Assembly (NCBI GenBank): GCA_951812805.1
Contig: CATOSZ010000005.1
Location: 186,001 to 250,000 of the forward strand
Direction: 5' to 3'
DNA length: 64,000 bases
DNA from: an uncultured Alphaproteobacteria bacterium
Lineage (GTDB): Bacteria > Pseudomonadota > Alphaproteobacteria > GCA-2731375
The notes under the pieces were generated by a model. It made no database searches, was not told where the DNA came from, and saw only the letters and a program-made list of their open reading frames with translations. A program made the translations under genes and the position numbers. Below, piece after piece: positions 48,143-58,130 of the stretch (position 1 is its first letter; each line of letters starts with the position of its first letter).

Positions 48143-49240
48143 ATGCGACGCAGTGTCCTTCTCGCCCTGGTGATGGCGCTGGCCGCGGCCGTTTGGATGG
48201 CGAGCGGCCGCCTGCCGGACTTCATGGCCAATGCCGCCAACGAAGCCGAAACCGCAGCCGAGACGAGCGCGCCGGCGGCGACGGAACGTCCCCTGGCGGC
48301 GGTCCGGGTGTTGCGCTCGACGGCGCGGGAGCGGGCGCGGGTCGTGGTCATCCACGGCCATACGGAAGCGATCCGCAAGGTCGACATCAAGGCGGAGACG
48401 CAGGGCCGCGTGGTCGAACTTCCTGTCGCCAAGGGCCAACGGGTGCGCAAGGGCGACATCGTCGCCCGCCTCGCCCTCGACGAGCGCAAGGCCATGCTGC
48501 GCGAGGCGGAGGCCCTGGCGCGCCAGCGCGAGATCGAATTCACCGCCTCCAAGCGGTTGAAGGCCAAGGGCTTCCGCGCCGAAACCGCCTTCGCGGCGAG
48601 CGAGGCCAGCCTGGACGCCGCCCGCGCCCAGGTGACGGCCATGCAGATCGACCTCGATAAGACGGTGGTCCGCGCGCCCTTCGACGGCGTGATCGAGACC
48701 CAGCCCGCCGAACTCGGCGCCTTCCTCAAGGTGGGCGAGGTCGTCGCGGGAATCGTCGACCAGGACCCCTTTCTCGTCGTCGGCCAGCTTTCGGAGAACG
48801 ACGTCGCCGGCCTCACCATAGGCGCCACGGCCCGGGCCCGCCTGGTCACCGGCGAGACCCTCGAAGGCCGCATCCGCTTCATCGCGGCGATCGCCGATCC
48901 CGAAACCCGCACCTTCAGGATCGAATTGGAGGTGGCGAACACGGACGGCCGGCTGCGCGACGGCGTGACGGCGGAGATCAGCCTGCCGCTCGGCGCCGAC
49001 CGGGCGCATCGGCTTTCTCCGGCGCTGCTGGTGCTGAACGATGCCGGCGAGGTCGGCGTGCGCGCGGTCGAGGGCAACGCGGTCGTCTTCCACGCGGTCG
49101 AGGTACTGGGCGACGACGCGGCCGGTGTCTGGGTGATCGGACCGCCAGACGCCGTTGACATCATCGCCGTCGGCCACGTCTTCGTGCGCGCCGGCCAGAA
49201 GGTGCGCGTCGTCCGGATCACCACGGCGCCGGGCGCATGA
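48143..49240 (+). CDS. RND efflux membrane-fusion protein
   Basis: 365-aa periplasmic adaptor. A signal/anchor segment (LLALVMALAAAVWMAS) is followed by the lipoyl halves (KVDIKAETQGRVVELPVAKGQ and VVRAPFDGVIETQPAELGAF), a short helical hairpin between them, and a beta-barrel region. It overlaps the RND pump gene by 4 bp, so the two are coupled. Confidence 0.92.
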   Translation: MRRSVLLALVMALAAAVWMASGRLPDFMANAANEAETAAETSAPAATERPLAAVRVLRSTARERARVVVIHGHTEAIRKVDIKAETQGRVVELPVAKGQRVRKGDIVARLALDERKAMLREAEALARQREIEFTASKRLKAKGFRAETAFAASEASLDAARAQVTAMQIDLDKTVVRAPFDGVIETQPAELGAFLKVGEVVAGIVDQDPFLVVGQLSENDVAGLTIGATARARLVTGETLEGRIRFIAAIADPETRTFRIELEVANTDGRLRDGVTAEISLPLGADRAHRLSPALLVLNDAGEVGVRAVEGNAVVFHAVEVLGDDAAGVWVIGPPDAVDIIAVGHVFVRAGQKVRVVRITTAPGA

Positions 49241-52200
49241 ACGCCGTCATAGATGCCGCGATCCATCGATCGCGCACGGTGCTGAGCCTGATGGTGCTGA
49301 TCATCGCGGCGGGCCTGTTCTCCTACCTGACCATCCCGAAGGAAAGCAGCCCGGACATCGACATCCCCATCATCTACGTCTCCTTAGGGCACGAGGGCAT
49401 CTCGCCCGAAGACGCCGAACGCCTGTTGGCCCGGCCGATGGAACAGGCGCTACGCGCCATCGAGGGCGTCAAGGAGATGCGGACCAACACCTCGGAGGGC
49501 CGCGCCTCCGTCGTATTGGAGTTCGAAGCCGGCTTCGATGCCGACCAGGCGCTGATCGACGTCCGTGAAAAGGTCGACGAGACCAAGCCCGAGTTGCCGG
49601 AGGACAGCGACGAGCCGACGGTGAACCAGGTCAACATCTCCCTCTTTCCGGTGCTGACGGTGACGCTGGCGGGGGAGCTGCCGGAACGCACGCTGTTCGC
49701 CATCGCCCGGGATCTGGAGGAGGAGATCGAGGGCCTGACCGGGGTGCTGGAGGTCGACATCGCCGGCAAGCGGGAGGAGCTGCTGGAGATCGTCATCGAT
49801 CCGGTTCGCCTGCAGAGCTATCGCATCTCCGAGGTCGAGCTGTTCGAGACGGTCGCCCGCAACAACCGGCTGGTGACGGCCGGCGCGCTCGACACCGGGC
49901 GCGGCAACTTCGCCGTCAAGGTTCCGGGCCTGTTCGACGAGGCCGACGACCTGTTGAACCTGCCGATCCGCGCCGAGGGCGACGGCATCGTGCGCCTGCG
50001 CGACGTCACCAGCGTGCGTCGTACCTTCAAGGACGCCACGGGACACGCCCGGGTCGACGGCCGCCGCGCCGTGACGCTGGAGATCAAGAAGCGGATCGGC
50101 GCCAATGTCATCGATACCATCGAGGCCGTTCGCGCCACCGTCGCCGAGGCCCGCCAGGTCTGGCCGGAGGGAATCGAGGTCGCCTTCATTCAGGACGCTT
50201 CGCGGCAAATCCGCGGCATCTTGAGCGATCTGCAGAACAGCGTGCTGAGTGCCATCCTCCTGGTGATGATCGTCGTCGTCGCCGCGCTCGGCCTGCGCAC
50301 GGCGACGCTGGTCGGCCTCGCCATTCCGACCTCCTTCCTCTTCGGCATGCTAGTGCTGGACGGCGCCGGCCTGACGGTCAACATCGTCGTGCTGTTCTCC
50401 ATGATCCTCGCCGTCGGCATGCTGGTCGACGGCGCCATCGTCGTCACCGAATACGCCGACCGGAAGATGGCCGAGGGCGCGGTGCGCCGCGCAGCCTACG
50501 CGGAGGCGGCCAAGCGCATGGCCTGGCCGATCACCGCCTCGACGGCGACGACGCTCGCCGCCTTCATGCCGTTGCTGTTCTGGCCCGACGTGGTCGGCGA
50601 GTTCATGAAGTTCCTCCCCATCACGCTGATCGCGACCCTGGTCGGCTCGCTCGTCACGGCGCTGATTTTCGTGCCGACCCTCGGCGCCAGGATCGGCCGC
50701 GCCGGCAACGCCTCGCCCGAGGCGATGGCCGCCCTGCGGCAAGCGGAAAGCGGCGACGTCCGGGCGCTCCCGGGCCTAACGGGGCGCTATGTCCGCATGT
50801 TGGACCGGCTGATCGGCCATCCCCTGAAGATGGTCGCCCTCTCGTTCGCGCTGCTGGTGGGCGTGTGGGTCTATTACGTCAACCACGGCAACGGCGTGGA
50901 GTTCTTTCCCGACGTGGAGCCGGAGCAGGCGCTGATCTACGTGCATGCGCGGGGCAACCTGTCGACCGACGAGAAGGACGCGCTGGTCCGCGAAGTCGAG
51001 GAGCGCGCGCTCCACGCCCCGGGCATCGAGACGGTCTATACCCGCTCCGGCCAGCGGCTGGAGGGCGACGAGGTTTCCGACGACGTCATCGGCATCATCT
51101 TCCTGGAATTCGCCGACTGGCAGGCCCGCCCGCCGGCCGCCCAAATCCTCGCCGGCATTCGCGATGCCTCCGCCGACCTCGCCGGCATCCTAGTCGAGCC
51201 GCGCTATGAAAAGGCCGGCCCGCCGACCGGCAAGGACATCCAGGTGGAACTGCGCAGCCGCGAGCCCGCGCGCCTGACCGCCGTCGCCCTCGCCATCCGC
51301 GGTTTCCTGGAGACCCAGCCGGGCCTCGTCGACATCGAGGACAGCCGTCCGCTGGAGGGAATCGAGTGGGAGATCGACGTGAACCGCGCCCAGGCCGCGC
51401 GCTTCGGCGCCGACATCGCCATGGTCGGCAACGTCGTCAAGCTGGTCACCAACGGCATCAAGGTCGGCGACTACCGGCCCGACAACGCCGACGACGAGAT
51501 CGACATCCGTGTCCGCTTCCCCCGCGACGAGCGGCACTTCGACCAGATCGACCGGCTGCGCATCGCCACGCCCGGCGGCCAGGTGCCGATCGGCAACTTC
51601 GTCACCCGAAAGCCCAAGGCCCAGACCGGCACGCTGCGGCGCACGAACGGTCAGCGCGCGATCAAGATCCAGGCCAACGTCGAGGACGGCATCCTGGCCG
51701 ACGACAAGGTCGCCGAGATCCGCGCCTGGCTGGCGGAACAGACCCTCGATCCCGCCGTCGACATCCGCTTCAAGGGCGCCGACGACAAGCAGAAGGATTC
51801 CATGGCCTTCCTGGTCAAGGCCTTCGCCGTCGCCATCTCCGTCATGGGCATCATCCTGGTCACACAGTTCAACAGCTTCTACCGCGCCTTCCTGATCCTG
51901 AGTGCGGTGATCCTGTCGACCGTCGGCGTGCTGGTGGGCCTGCTGGTCACCGGCCAGGCCTTTGGCATCGTCATGACCGGGATCGGCATCATCTCGCTCG
52001 CCGGCATCGTGGTGAACAACAACATCGTGCTGATCGATACCTACGCCCGGCTGAAGTCCGCCGGCATGGCGACGCGCGAGGCGATCCTGCGGACCGGAGC
52101 CCAGCGCCTGCGCCCGGTCATGCTGACCACCGTCACCACCATCACCGGCCTGCTGCCGATGGTCCTGCAACTGAACATCGACCTGATCGGGCGTGCGATC

Positions 52201-52377
52201 AGCGTCGGCGCGCCCTCGACCCAATGGTGGGTCCAGCTCGCGACCGCGGTCGCCTTCGGCCTCGGCTTCGCGACCTTGCTGACCCTGGTTGTGACGCCCT
52301 GCCTTCTGGCCCTGGAAGGCTGGCGCGAAGCAAAGCGGGTCCCGGCCCTGCCGGCGACGCCTCAGCCCGCCGAATAG
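49237..52377 (+). CDS. RND-family efflux transporter (AcrB/MexF-like)
   Basis: 1046-aa inner-membrane pump with the twofold RND layout: helix 1 near residues 14-32, a large periplasmic loop, then five helices (VLFSMILAVGMLVDGAIVVTE carries the proton-relay aspartates), repeated in the second half. The C-terminal ISLAGIVVNNNIVLIDTYAR and RLRPVMLTTVTTITGLLPM segments are typical. No outer-membrane gene follows; the pump may use a shared TolC. Confidence 0.94.
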   Translation: MNAVIDAAIHRSRTVLSLMVLIIAAGLFSYLTIPKESSPDIDIPIIYVSLGHEGISPEDAERLLARPMEQALRAIEGVKEMRTNTSEGRASVVLEFEAGFDADQALIDVREKVDETKPELPEDSDEPTVNQVNISLFPVLTVTLAGELPERTLFAIARDLEEEIEGLTGVLEVDIAGKREELLEIVIDPVRLQSYRISEVELFETVARNNRLVTAGALDTGRGNFAVKVPGLFDEADDLLNLPIRAEGDGIVRLRDVTSVRRTFKDATGHARVDGRRAVTLEIKKRIGANVIDTIEAVRATVAEARQVWPEGIEVAFIQDASRQIRGILSDLQNSVLSAILLVMIVVVAALGLRTATLVGLAIPTSFLFGMLVLDGAGLTVNIVVLFSMILAVGMLVDGAIVVTEYADRKMAEGAVRRAAYAEAAKRMAWPITASTATTLAAFMPLLFWPDVVGEFMKFLPITLIATLVGSLVTALIFVPTLGARIGRAGNASPEAMAALRQAESGDVRALPGLTGRYVRMLDRLIGHPLKMVALSFALLVGVWVYYVNHGNGVEFFPDVEPEQALIYVHARGNLSTDEKDALVREVEERALHAPGIETVYTRSGQRLEGDEVSDDVIGIIFLEFADWQARPPAAQILAGIRDASADLAGILVEPRYEKAGPPTGKDIQVELRSREPARLTAVALAIRGFLETQPGLVDIEDSRPLEGIEWEIDVNRAQAARFGADIAMVGNVVKLVTNGIKVGDYRPDNADDEIDIRVRFPRDERHFDQIDRLRIATPGGQVPIGNFVTRKPKAQTGTLRRTNGQRAIKIQANVEDGILADDKVAEIRAWLAEQTLDPAVDIRFKGADDKQKDSMAFLVKAFAVAISVMGIILVTQFNSFYRAFLILSAVILSTVGVLVGLLVTGQAFGIVMTGIGIISLAGIVVNNNIVLIDTYARLKSAGMATREAILRTGAQRLRPVMLTTVTTITGLLPMVLQLNIDLIGRAISVGAPSTQWWVQLATAVAFGLGFATLLTLVVTPCLLALEGWREAKRVPALPATPQPAE

Positions 52378-52383
52378 CGCCGC

Positions 52384-53526
52384 CTACTCGCGAAGGGCGC
52401 GCCCCGGCGTCAACGTCGCGTCGAGCAGGTAGGTGCCGTCGCGGCCCTTGTGGATGCGCAGGATGTCGCGCGTCTTGCCCGGCGTGAACCTCTGGCACAC
52501 CGTCTTCGGGTTCCGTTCATGGTTGCGGCACAGCACGCGCTTGCCCTTGAGCCACCACTTCCCGGCGACGAAACGACCGGGACGATCCTCCCGCTGCACC
52601 TGCAGCGCGCCGTCCTCGAGGAAATGCATGCGCATCATGCGCCCGTTCGTAATACTGCGGAAACGGATGGTGTTGCCAACGAGGCGGGCGCGGATTTCGC
52701 CAGCCTGCAGGAAACCCGTCCCAGGCTTCGCGGCGCGCCGTGAGAAAGCGGCCGGCACGAAGAGGAAGTCACCGCCCTCGTCGCCGGCGAAGCGGACATC
52801 GGCATACTGCGGTGTCTGGTGGGCGTTGACGACGACGCGCCGGCGCAGCTGGCGATAGAGCGCATAACCCTCGAGCACCCGGTCATTTTCCGCCAGGGTG
52901 TCGAGCAGGGCGCGGGCGAAGACCGAGTGGCCATCGCCGCCGCCGTCGACGACCGGTTCCACGCCGCCGGAAGTCAGAGCCTTGCGCGCCCGCTTGTCGC
53001 TCAGGCGGGCCAACTCCGCCTGGCGTTCGCCGCCGGTCGGCAGGCGGGCGCCGCTATCGCGGGTGAGCGTGCCGGAATAGCAGGAATCGGCGATCACCAG
53101 GACATGCTTGGCGACGGTCGCCCGCAGCAGGCGGGTGACGGCGGAGATCGCGATCCACTCGACCTGGCTGTCTTCCTCGGCGTCGGCCGGAAGCCAGAAG
53201 CCTTCCTCCGTCACCTTGTCGAGATAGCCGTGGCCGGCATAGTAGATCAACAGATTGTCGCGCGGCCCGAGTTCGGCGCGATAACGGTCGAGCGCACGCA
53301 TCAACGCCGCCCGGTCCGGGTTCTCCAGCAGCGTCGTCTCGAAGCCGTAGCGATCCCGCAGTTCCGCCTCGACGGCCCGCGCGTCCCCGACGGCGGTCGC
53401 CAGCGGGCGGAGATGGGCGTAGTCGTCGATGCCGACGACGAGCGCGTGGTAGGCGCCGAAATCAGGCGCCTGGGCCCGCGCGGAGAGCGACAGGCAGAGC
53501 AGGATCAGAACCGTCAGGTAACGCAC
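52384..53526 (-). CDS. Exported caspase-like (peptidase C14) protein
   Basis: A signal peptide (LTVLILLCLSLSARAQA) precedes a p20 caspase fold with the dyad His102 in YYAGHGYL and Cys152 in DSCYSGT (numbering from the ATG at 53535). The C-terminal 110 or so residues form a separate beta-rich part with no family I recognise. AAGGAG immediately abuts that ATG, whereas the GTG at 53526 is nine bases from it, so GTG is the better start. Bacterial orthocaspases cleave after Arg/Lys; the secreted location suggests an envelope or extracellular role. Confidence 0.82.
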   Translation of the reverse strand: MRYLTVLILLCLSLSARAQAPDFGAYHALVVGIDDYAHLRPLATAVGDARAVEAELRDRYGFETTLLENPDRAALMRALDRYRAELGPRDNLLIYYAGHGYLDKVTEEGFWLPADAEEDSQVEWIAISAVTRLLRATVAKHVLVIADSCYSGTLTRDSGARLPTGGERQAELARLSDKRARKALTSGGVEPVVDGGGDGHSVFARALLDTLAENDRVLEGYALYRQLRRRVVVNAHQTPQYADVRFAGDEGGDFLFVPAAFSRRAAKPGTGFLQAGEIRARLVGNTIRFRSITNGRMMRMHFLEDGALQVQREDRPGRFVAGKWWLKGKRVLCRNHERNPKTVCQRFTPGKTRDILRIHKGRDGTYLLDATLTPGRALRE

Positions 53527-53595
53527 GCTTGGCATCTCCTTTCCCTCGGCCCATTCTAGCCGCAAAATCCTACCCTCGGCGCGATCGAGTTTCCC

Positions 53596-54651
53596 ATGCC
53601 CCTGACCACGACGACCATCGGCGCCTTTCCCAAGCCCGATTACGTGCCGATCAGCGACTGGTTCTCGGCACCGAACGGCACCGACACGGCCGATCCGACC
53701 CGCGACTACGAGATGGAACTGGCCCGTGCGGGCGGGGCGGCCGACGCCCTCTTCGCGCGCGCCACGGCGGACGTCGTCGCCGACCAGGCGGACGCCGGCA
53801 TCGACATCATCACCGACGGCGAGGTGCGGCGCGAGAACTATATCCACTATCACTGCCGGCGGCTGGCGGGCATCGATTTCGCCGTGCGCACGGAAAAGCA
53901 ACTGCGCGGCCATTACAAGGCCTCGCTGCCGACGATCACCGGCCCGGTGCGGGCGGGGACGCCCTTTCTTGGCCAGGAATGGCGCACGGCGCAGGCGATG
54001 ACGACACGACCCCTCAAGATGACGCTGCCCGGCCCCCTCACGATCGGCGATACGGTGGCCGATGCCCATTACGGCGACGCGCGGGTGCGCGGGCACGATC
54101 TCGCCCGGGCGATCAACGCCGAGGTCCGCGACCTCGCCGCGGCCGGCTGCCGCCATATCCAGATCGACGAGCCGCTGTTCGCCCGCCAGGCGGCGAACGC
54201 GCTGGCCTTCGGCCTCGACCATCTCGCCGCCTGCTTCGAAGGCGTGGACGCGGGCGTCACCCGCACGGTGCATATCTGCTGCGGCTATCCGAACGAACTG
54301 GACGCCGTCGACTATCCGAAGGCGCCGCGGGAAAGCTATCTCGAACTGGCCGAAGCCCTCGACGGCGCGGACATCGACGCCGTCAGCTTGGAGGACGCGC
54401 ACCGGCCCAATGCGCTTGGCGAGTTGCTGCCGCGCTTTCGCGATACCATCGTCGTCTTCGGTGCTGTCGCCATCGCCAGAAGCGCCGTCGAGCCCGCGGC
54501 GCTGATCGCGGCCCGGCTGCGCGAGGCGTTGCGCTTTATCGAGGCGGAGCGGCTCTGGGTCGCGCCCGACTGCGGTCTCGGCTTTCTGGGTCGCGAGCTG
54601 GCCCTCGCCAAGTTGCGGAACATGACGGCGGCAGCCCGAATGGTCGGATAG
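53596..54651 (+). CDS. Cobalamin-independent methionine-synthase-like protein (MetE C-terminal-domain type)
   Basis: 351-aa TIM barrel similar to the catalytic half of MetE. Zinc ligands are suggested by VHICCGYP (His, Cys), IQIDEPLFAR (Glu) and APDCGLGFL (Cys). GEVRRENYIHYH and the P-L-MTLPGPLTI segment are family features. Stand-alone versions often use other methyl donors or acceptors than folate and homocysteine. Divergent from the caspase-like gene. Confidence 0.85.
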   Translation: MPLTTTTIGAFPKPDYVPISDWFSAPNGTDTADPTRDYEMELARAGGAADALFARATADVVADQADAGIDIITDGEVRRENYIHYHCRRLAGIDFAVRTEKQLRGHYKASLPTITGPVRAGTPFLGQEWRTAQAMTTRPLKMTLPGPLTIGDTVADAHYGDARVRGHDLARAINAEVRDLAAAGCRHIQIDEPLFARQAANALAFGLDHLAACFEGVDAGVTRTVHICCGYPNELDAVDYPKAPRESYLELAEALDGADIDAVSLEDAHRPNALGELLPRFRDTIVVFGAVAIARSAVEPAALIAARLREALRFIEAERLWVAPDCGLGFLGRELALAKLRNMTAAARMVG

Positions 54652-54655
54652 AGCG

Positions 54656-55435
54656 TTACTCGGCCTCGCCCGCCGGCGGCTCGTTCAGCCGCGAGCGGCG
54701 TTGGCGCAGGTAGCTGTAGGGGATGGTCAGGAAGTAGGCGCTGCCGAGCAGGGTGTAGACGACCCAGGGATAGGTCACGGTGACCGCCGCCGAGAGCGAG
54801 ACGACGATCAGCATCGGCAAGACATATTCGCGCCCGACCCGCAGGCGCTTGAAGGAGAAGGTCGGGATCCGGCTTACCATCAGATAGGCGATCAGCACGG
54901 TCCAGGCGGCAACCAGGATCGGCTGGCGGAAGATCTCGTCGCCGAACAGGAAGGAGGCGACGATCGGCATCAGGCCGAAGGCGGCGCCCGCCGGTGCTGC
55001 GACGCCGGTGAAGTAGTCCTTGCTCCAGGCCGGCTCTTCTTCCTCGGAATCGAGCGCGGTGTTGAAGCGTGCCAGGCGAAGCGCGCAGCAGGCGGCGAAG
55101 CCCAGCGCCACGACCCAGCCAATGCCGCCCAGCAGGTTCACGCACCAGAGATAGACGATGAAGGCCGGCGCCACACCGAAGGCGATGAAGTCGGAGAGTG
55201 AATCGAGTTCGGCGCCGAACTTGGTCGCCCCCTTCAACAACCGGGCCATGCGGCCGTCGAGGCCGTCGAGCGCGGCGGCGACGACGATCGCCAGCACGGC
55301 CGCCTCCCAGCGTTCGTCCAGCGCGAAGCGGATCGAGGTCATGCCGGCCGAGAGCGCCAGCACCGTCAGCATGTTCGGGATGAGACTGTTGATCGGCATC
55401 GGCCCGACCCGGCGTTTATCACGGCGTTTCAGCAT
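54656..55435 (-). CDS. pssA: CDP-diacylglycerol--serine O-phosphatidyltransferase
   Basis: 259-aa membrane enzyme with the CDP-alcohol phosphotransferase motif in DGLDGRMARLLKGATKFGAE followed by LDSLSDF; eight or so membrane helices follow. Together with psd, 2 bp upstream on the same strand, it makes phosphatidylethanolamine. Confidence 0.95.
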   Translation of the reverse strand: MLKRRDKRRVGPMPINSLIPNMLTVLALSAGMTSIRFALDERWEAAVLAIVVAAALDGLDGRMARLLKGATKFGAELDSLSDFIAFGVAPAFIVYLWCVNLLGGIGWVVALGFAACCALRLARFNTALDSEEEEPAWSKDYFTGVAAPAGAAFGLMPIVASFLFGDEIFRQPILVAAWTVLIAYLMVSRIPTFSFKRLRVGREYVLPMLIVVSLSAAVTVTYPWVVYTLLGSAYFLTIPYSYLRQRRSRLNEPPAGEAE

Positions 55436-55437
55436 CG

Positions 55438-56127
55438 CTATCGATCCTCCCGCCGTTCGGCCCGAATGCCGTCGGCCACGGCCAGCACCGTCTCGCCCGC
55501 GACGGCGCGCTGGCCGACCATGACCTGGGGGACCTGCGCCTCGTCGAGATAGACGTCGACCCGGCTGCCGAACCGGATCAGCCCGAAGCGTGTGCCGGCC
55601 CGCACCCGCTGTCCTTCATAGAGGTCGCAGACGATGCGCCGGGCCACCAGGCCGGCGATCTGCACGAAGGCGATGTCGTGCTCGCCGTCGAGCGTCATGC
55701 GCACCGCCTGGCGCTCGTTGTCGACGCTCGCCTTGTCGAGGGAGGCATTGAAGAACTTGCCCGGACGGTAGGCGAGCGCCGTGATCTCGCCGTCCCCCGG
55801 AACCCGGTTCACATGCACGTCGAAGACGTTCATGAAGACGGCGATGCGGGTGCGGGGATGCGGGCCCATGCCCAACTCCTCCGGCGGCACCGCCTTGACG
55901 ATCGATTGCACGACGCCGTCGGCGGGGCTGGTGACCAGTCCCGCACGGGCCGGCGTCACCCGGGCGGGATCACGGAAGAAGTAGACGCACCAGAGCGTCG
56001 CCACCACGGCCACCAGGCCGAGTGGCTGCCACAGCCACAGCAAGAAGACCGCCGCTGCCGCGAACATCGCGATGAACCGCCAGCCCTCCCGGTGGATGGG
56101 CGTGATCGCCGATCGGATGGTATCCAT
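55438..56127 (-). CDS. psd: Phosphatidylserine decarboxylase (short form)
   Basis: 229-aa pyruvoyl enzyme with two N-terminal membrane helices ([32 protein letters not shown]) and the segments [19 protein letters not shown] and [12 protein letters not shown]. Self-cleavage at the Gly-Ser of this last segment gives the alpha subunit with its N-terminal pyruvoyl group. Paired with pssA. Confidence 0.95.
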   Translation of the reverse strand: MDTIRSAITPIHREGWRFIAMFAAAAVFLLWLWQPLGLVAVVATLWCVYFFRDPARVTPARAGLVTSPADGVVQSIVKAVPPEELGMGPHPRTRIAVFMNVFDVHVNRVPGDGEITALAYRPGKFFNASLDKASVDNERQAVRMTLDGEHDIAFVQIAGLVARRIVCDLYEGQRVRAGTRFGLIRFGSRVDVYLDEAQVPQVMVGQRAVAGETVLAVADGIRAERREDR

Positions 56128-56160
56128 GCGCTGTCGTCACCTCGCCTCGAACCGCGACAT

Positions 56161-58029
56161 CTATACCGCTGTCGGGTCGAGGGGAATATACGCCTCGTCG
56201 TCGCCTTCGTCGCGCGCCGCGTCGGCCCCCTCCCCCTCCTCCTGCTGGCGGGCCCACATCGCCGCATAGACCTCGCCCCGGGCCAGCAGCGCCGCGTGGG
56301 TGCCCCGCTCGGCGATTCCCCCCTCGACCAGGACCAGAATCTCGTCCGCGTCGATCACGGTGGAGAGCCGGTGCGCCACGACCAGCGTGGTGCGATCCCG
56401 GCTGACCGCATCGAGGGAGGCCTGGATCTCCCGCTCCGTATGCGTATCGAGGGCCGAGGTCGCCTCGTCGAAGATCAGGATCGCCGGGTCTTTGAGGATG
56501 GTCCGCGCGATCGCCACACGCTGCTTCTCGCCGCCGGACAGCTTCAAGCCGCGCTCGCCGACCTGGGTATCGTAGCCCTCCGGCAGGCGGCGGATGAAGT
56601 CGTCGATACGGGCGAGCTCGGCGGCCCGGCGCCGTTCCCGCTCGCTCGCATCGGTGCGGCCATAGTGGATGTTGTAGTCGATCGAATCGTTGAACAGCAC
56701 GGTGTCCTGGGGAACGATGCCGATCGCCTCGCGCAGGCTCGCCTGGGTGACGCCGCGGATGTCCTGGCCATCGATCGAAATCGCGCCGGCGCTCACCTCG
56801 TAGAAGCGATAGAGCAGGCGGGAGATCGTCGACTTGCCGGCACCCGATGGGCCGACGATGGCGACCGTATGGCCGGCCGGCACGCGAAACGACACCTCGT
56901 TCAGAATTGTCCGCTTGCCGTCGTAGGAGAAGCCGACCCGATCGAAGACGATGTCGCCACCCGAAAGCGCGAGCGGGCGGGCATCCGGCGCATCCTCGAT
57001 CTCCCGCTCCACCTCGAGCAGTTCGAACATCCGCTCCATATCGATCAGCGACTGTTTGATCTCGCGGTACACCGTGCCGAGGAAACCGAGCGGCTGATAG
57101 AGCTGGATCAGGAAGGTGTTCACCAGGACGAAATCGCCGAGCGTCATCCACCCATCGGCGACGCCCTGGGCCGCCATGCCCATGACCAGGATCAGGCCGG
57201 CCGCGATGATGACGCCCTGCCCGATGTTGAGCACGGCGAGGCTGGTCTGGCTGGCGACCGCGGCGCGCTGATAGCGGGCGAGCGAGCCGTCGAAGCGTGC
57301 CGCCTCGTGCGCCTCGTTGCCGAAATACTTGACCGTCTCGAAGTTCAGCAGGCTGTCGATGGCGCGGGTATTGGCCTCGGCATCGGACTCGTTCATCTGG
57401 CGGCGAAGCTTGATCCGCCATTCCGTCACCAGGAAGGTGTAGGTGATATAGCCGACGACGGAGACGAAGGTGACCAGCGCGAACCAGACGTTGTAGGCAA
57501 CGACCAGGATGATCGAGACCATGGCGATCTCGAAGAAGGTCGGCAGCACGTTGAACAGGCTGAAGCGCAGCAGGAAGTCGATCCCCTTGGTGCCGCGCTC
57601 GATCGCCCGGCTGAGGCCGCCGGTGCGCCGTTCCAGGTGAAAGCGGAGCGAGAGGGCATGCAGGTGGCGGAAGGTGCCGAGCGCTACGGCCCGCACCGCG
57701 TGCTGGCCGACCTTGGCGAAGGTGGCGTCGCGCAACTCGGCAAAGGCCTGCGAGAACATCCGTGCCATGCCGTAGGCGATGATGATCCCGGTCGGGATCA
57801 GGATCGGCGCGCCGGCCTCGACGTCGAGGGCGTCGACCGCCCCCTTGTAGAGGAAGGGCACATAGACGGTGACCATCTTGGCGGCGACCAGGAAGCCGAG
57901 GGCGACGACCACGCGCGACTTCAGGTCGAGACGCCCGGCCGGCCACAGGAAACCCATCAGCTTCGCGAGCGTCGCGAGCTGCCGTCCCTCCAGCTTTGGC
58001 GCGTCGAGCGGGGGGCCATGCCCGTGCAT
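56161..58029 (-). CDS. Atm1-type ABC transporter (HMT/ABCB7 family)
   Basis: 622-aa fused permease-ATPase. Six membrane helices lie in the first 340 residues, then Walker A GPSGAGKST, signature LSGGEKQRVAIA and Walker B ILIFDEATSALD. The NFETVKYFGNEAHE segment between helices is characteristic of the Atm1 branch, which exports glutathione-bound compounds and takes part in Fe-S cluster and heavy-metal homeostasis. The ATG at 58029 has GAGGGAG upstream; the GTG at 58053 does not. Downstream is psd. Confidence 0.9.
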   Translation of the reverse strand: MHGHGPPLDAPKLEGRQLATLAKLMGFLWPAGRLDLKSRVVVALGFLVAAKMVTVYVPFLYKGAVDALDVEAGAPILIPTGIIIAYGMARMFSQAFAELRDATFAKVGQHAVRAVALGTFRHLHALSLRFHLERRTGGLSRAIERGTKGIDFLLRFSLFNVLPTFFEIAMVSIILVVAYNVWFALVTFVSVVGYITYTFLVTEWRIKLRRQMNESDAEANTRAIDSLLNFETVKYFGNEAHEAARFDGSLARYQRAAVASQTSLAVLNIGQGVIIAAGLILVMGMAAQGVADGWMTLGDFVLVNTFLIQLYQPLGFLGTVYREIKQSLIDMERMFELLEVEREIEDAPDARPLALSGGDIVFDRVGFSYDGKRTILNEVSFRVPAGHTVAIVGPSGAGKSTISRLLYRFYEVSAGAISIDGQDIRGVTQASLREAIGIVPQDTVLFNDSIDYNIHYGRTDASERERRRAAELARIDDFIRRLPEGYDTQVGERGLKLSGGEKQRVAIARTILKDPAILIFDEATSALDTHTEREIQASLDAVSRDRTTLVVAHRLSTVIDADEILVLVEGGIAERGTHAALLARGEVYAAMWARQQEEGEGADAARDEGDDEAYIPLDPTAV

Positions 58030-58130
58030 TACGCTCGCTCCCTCATCACCCACGTGGCCTTACCAGCCACGTGCTTAACCCATATTTAACGCCGTGGGCG
58101 CCAAATAACAGGGCAAGACCGCAAACGAGG

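Noticed and set aside
55678-58089. 803-aa plus-strand frame over psd and the ABC transporter
   Set aside because: Antisense shadow typical of high-G+C DNA; the minus strand carries Walker motifs, ABC signature and the Psd cleavage region.
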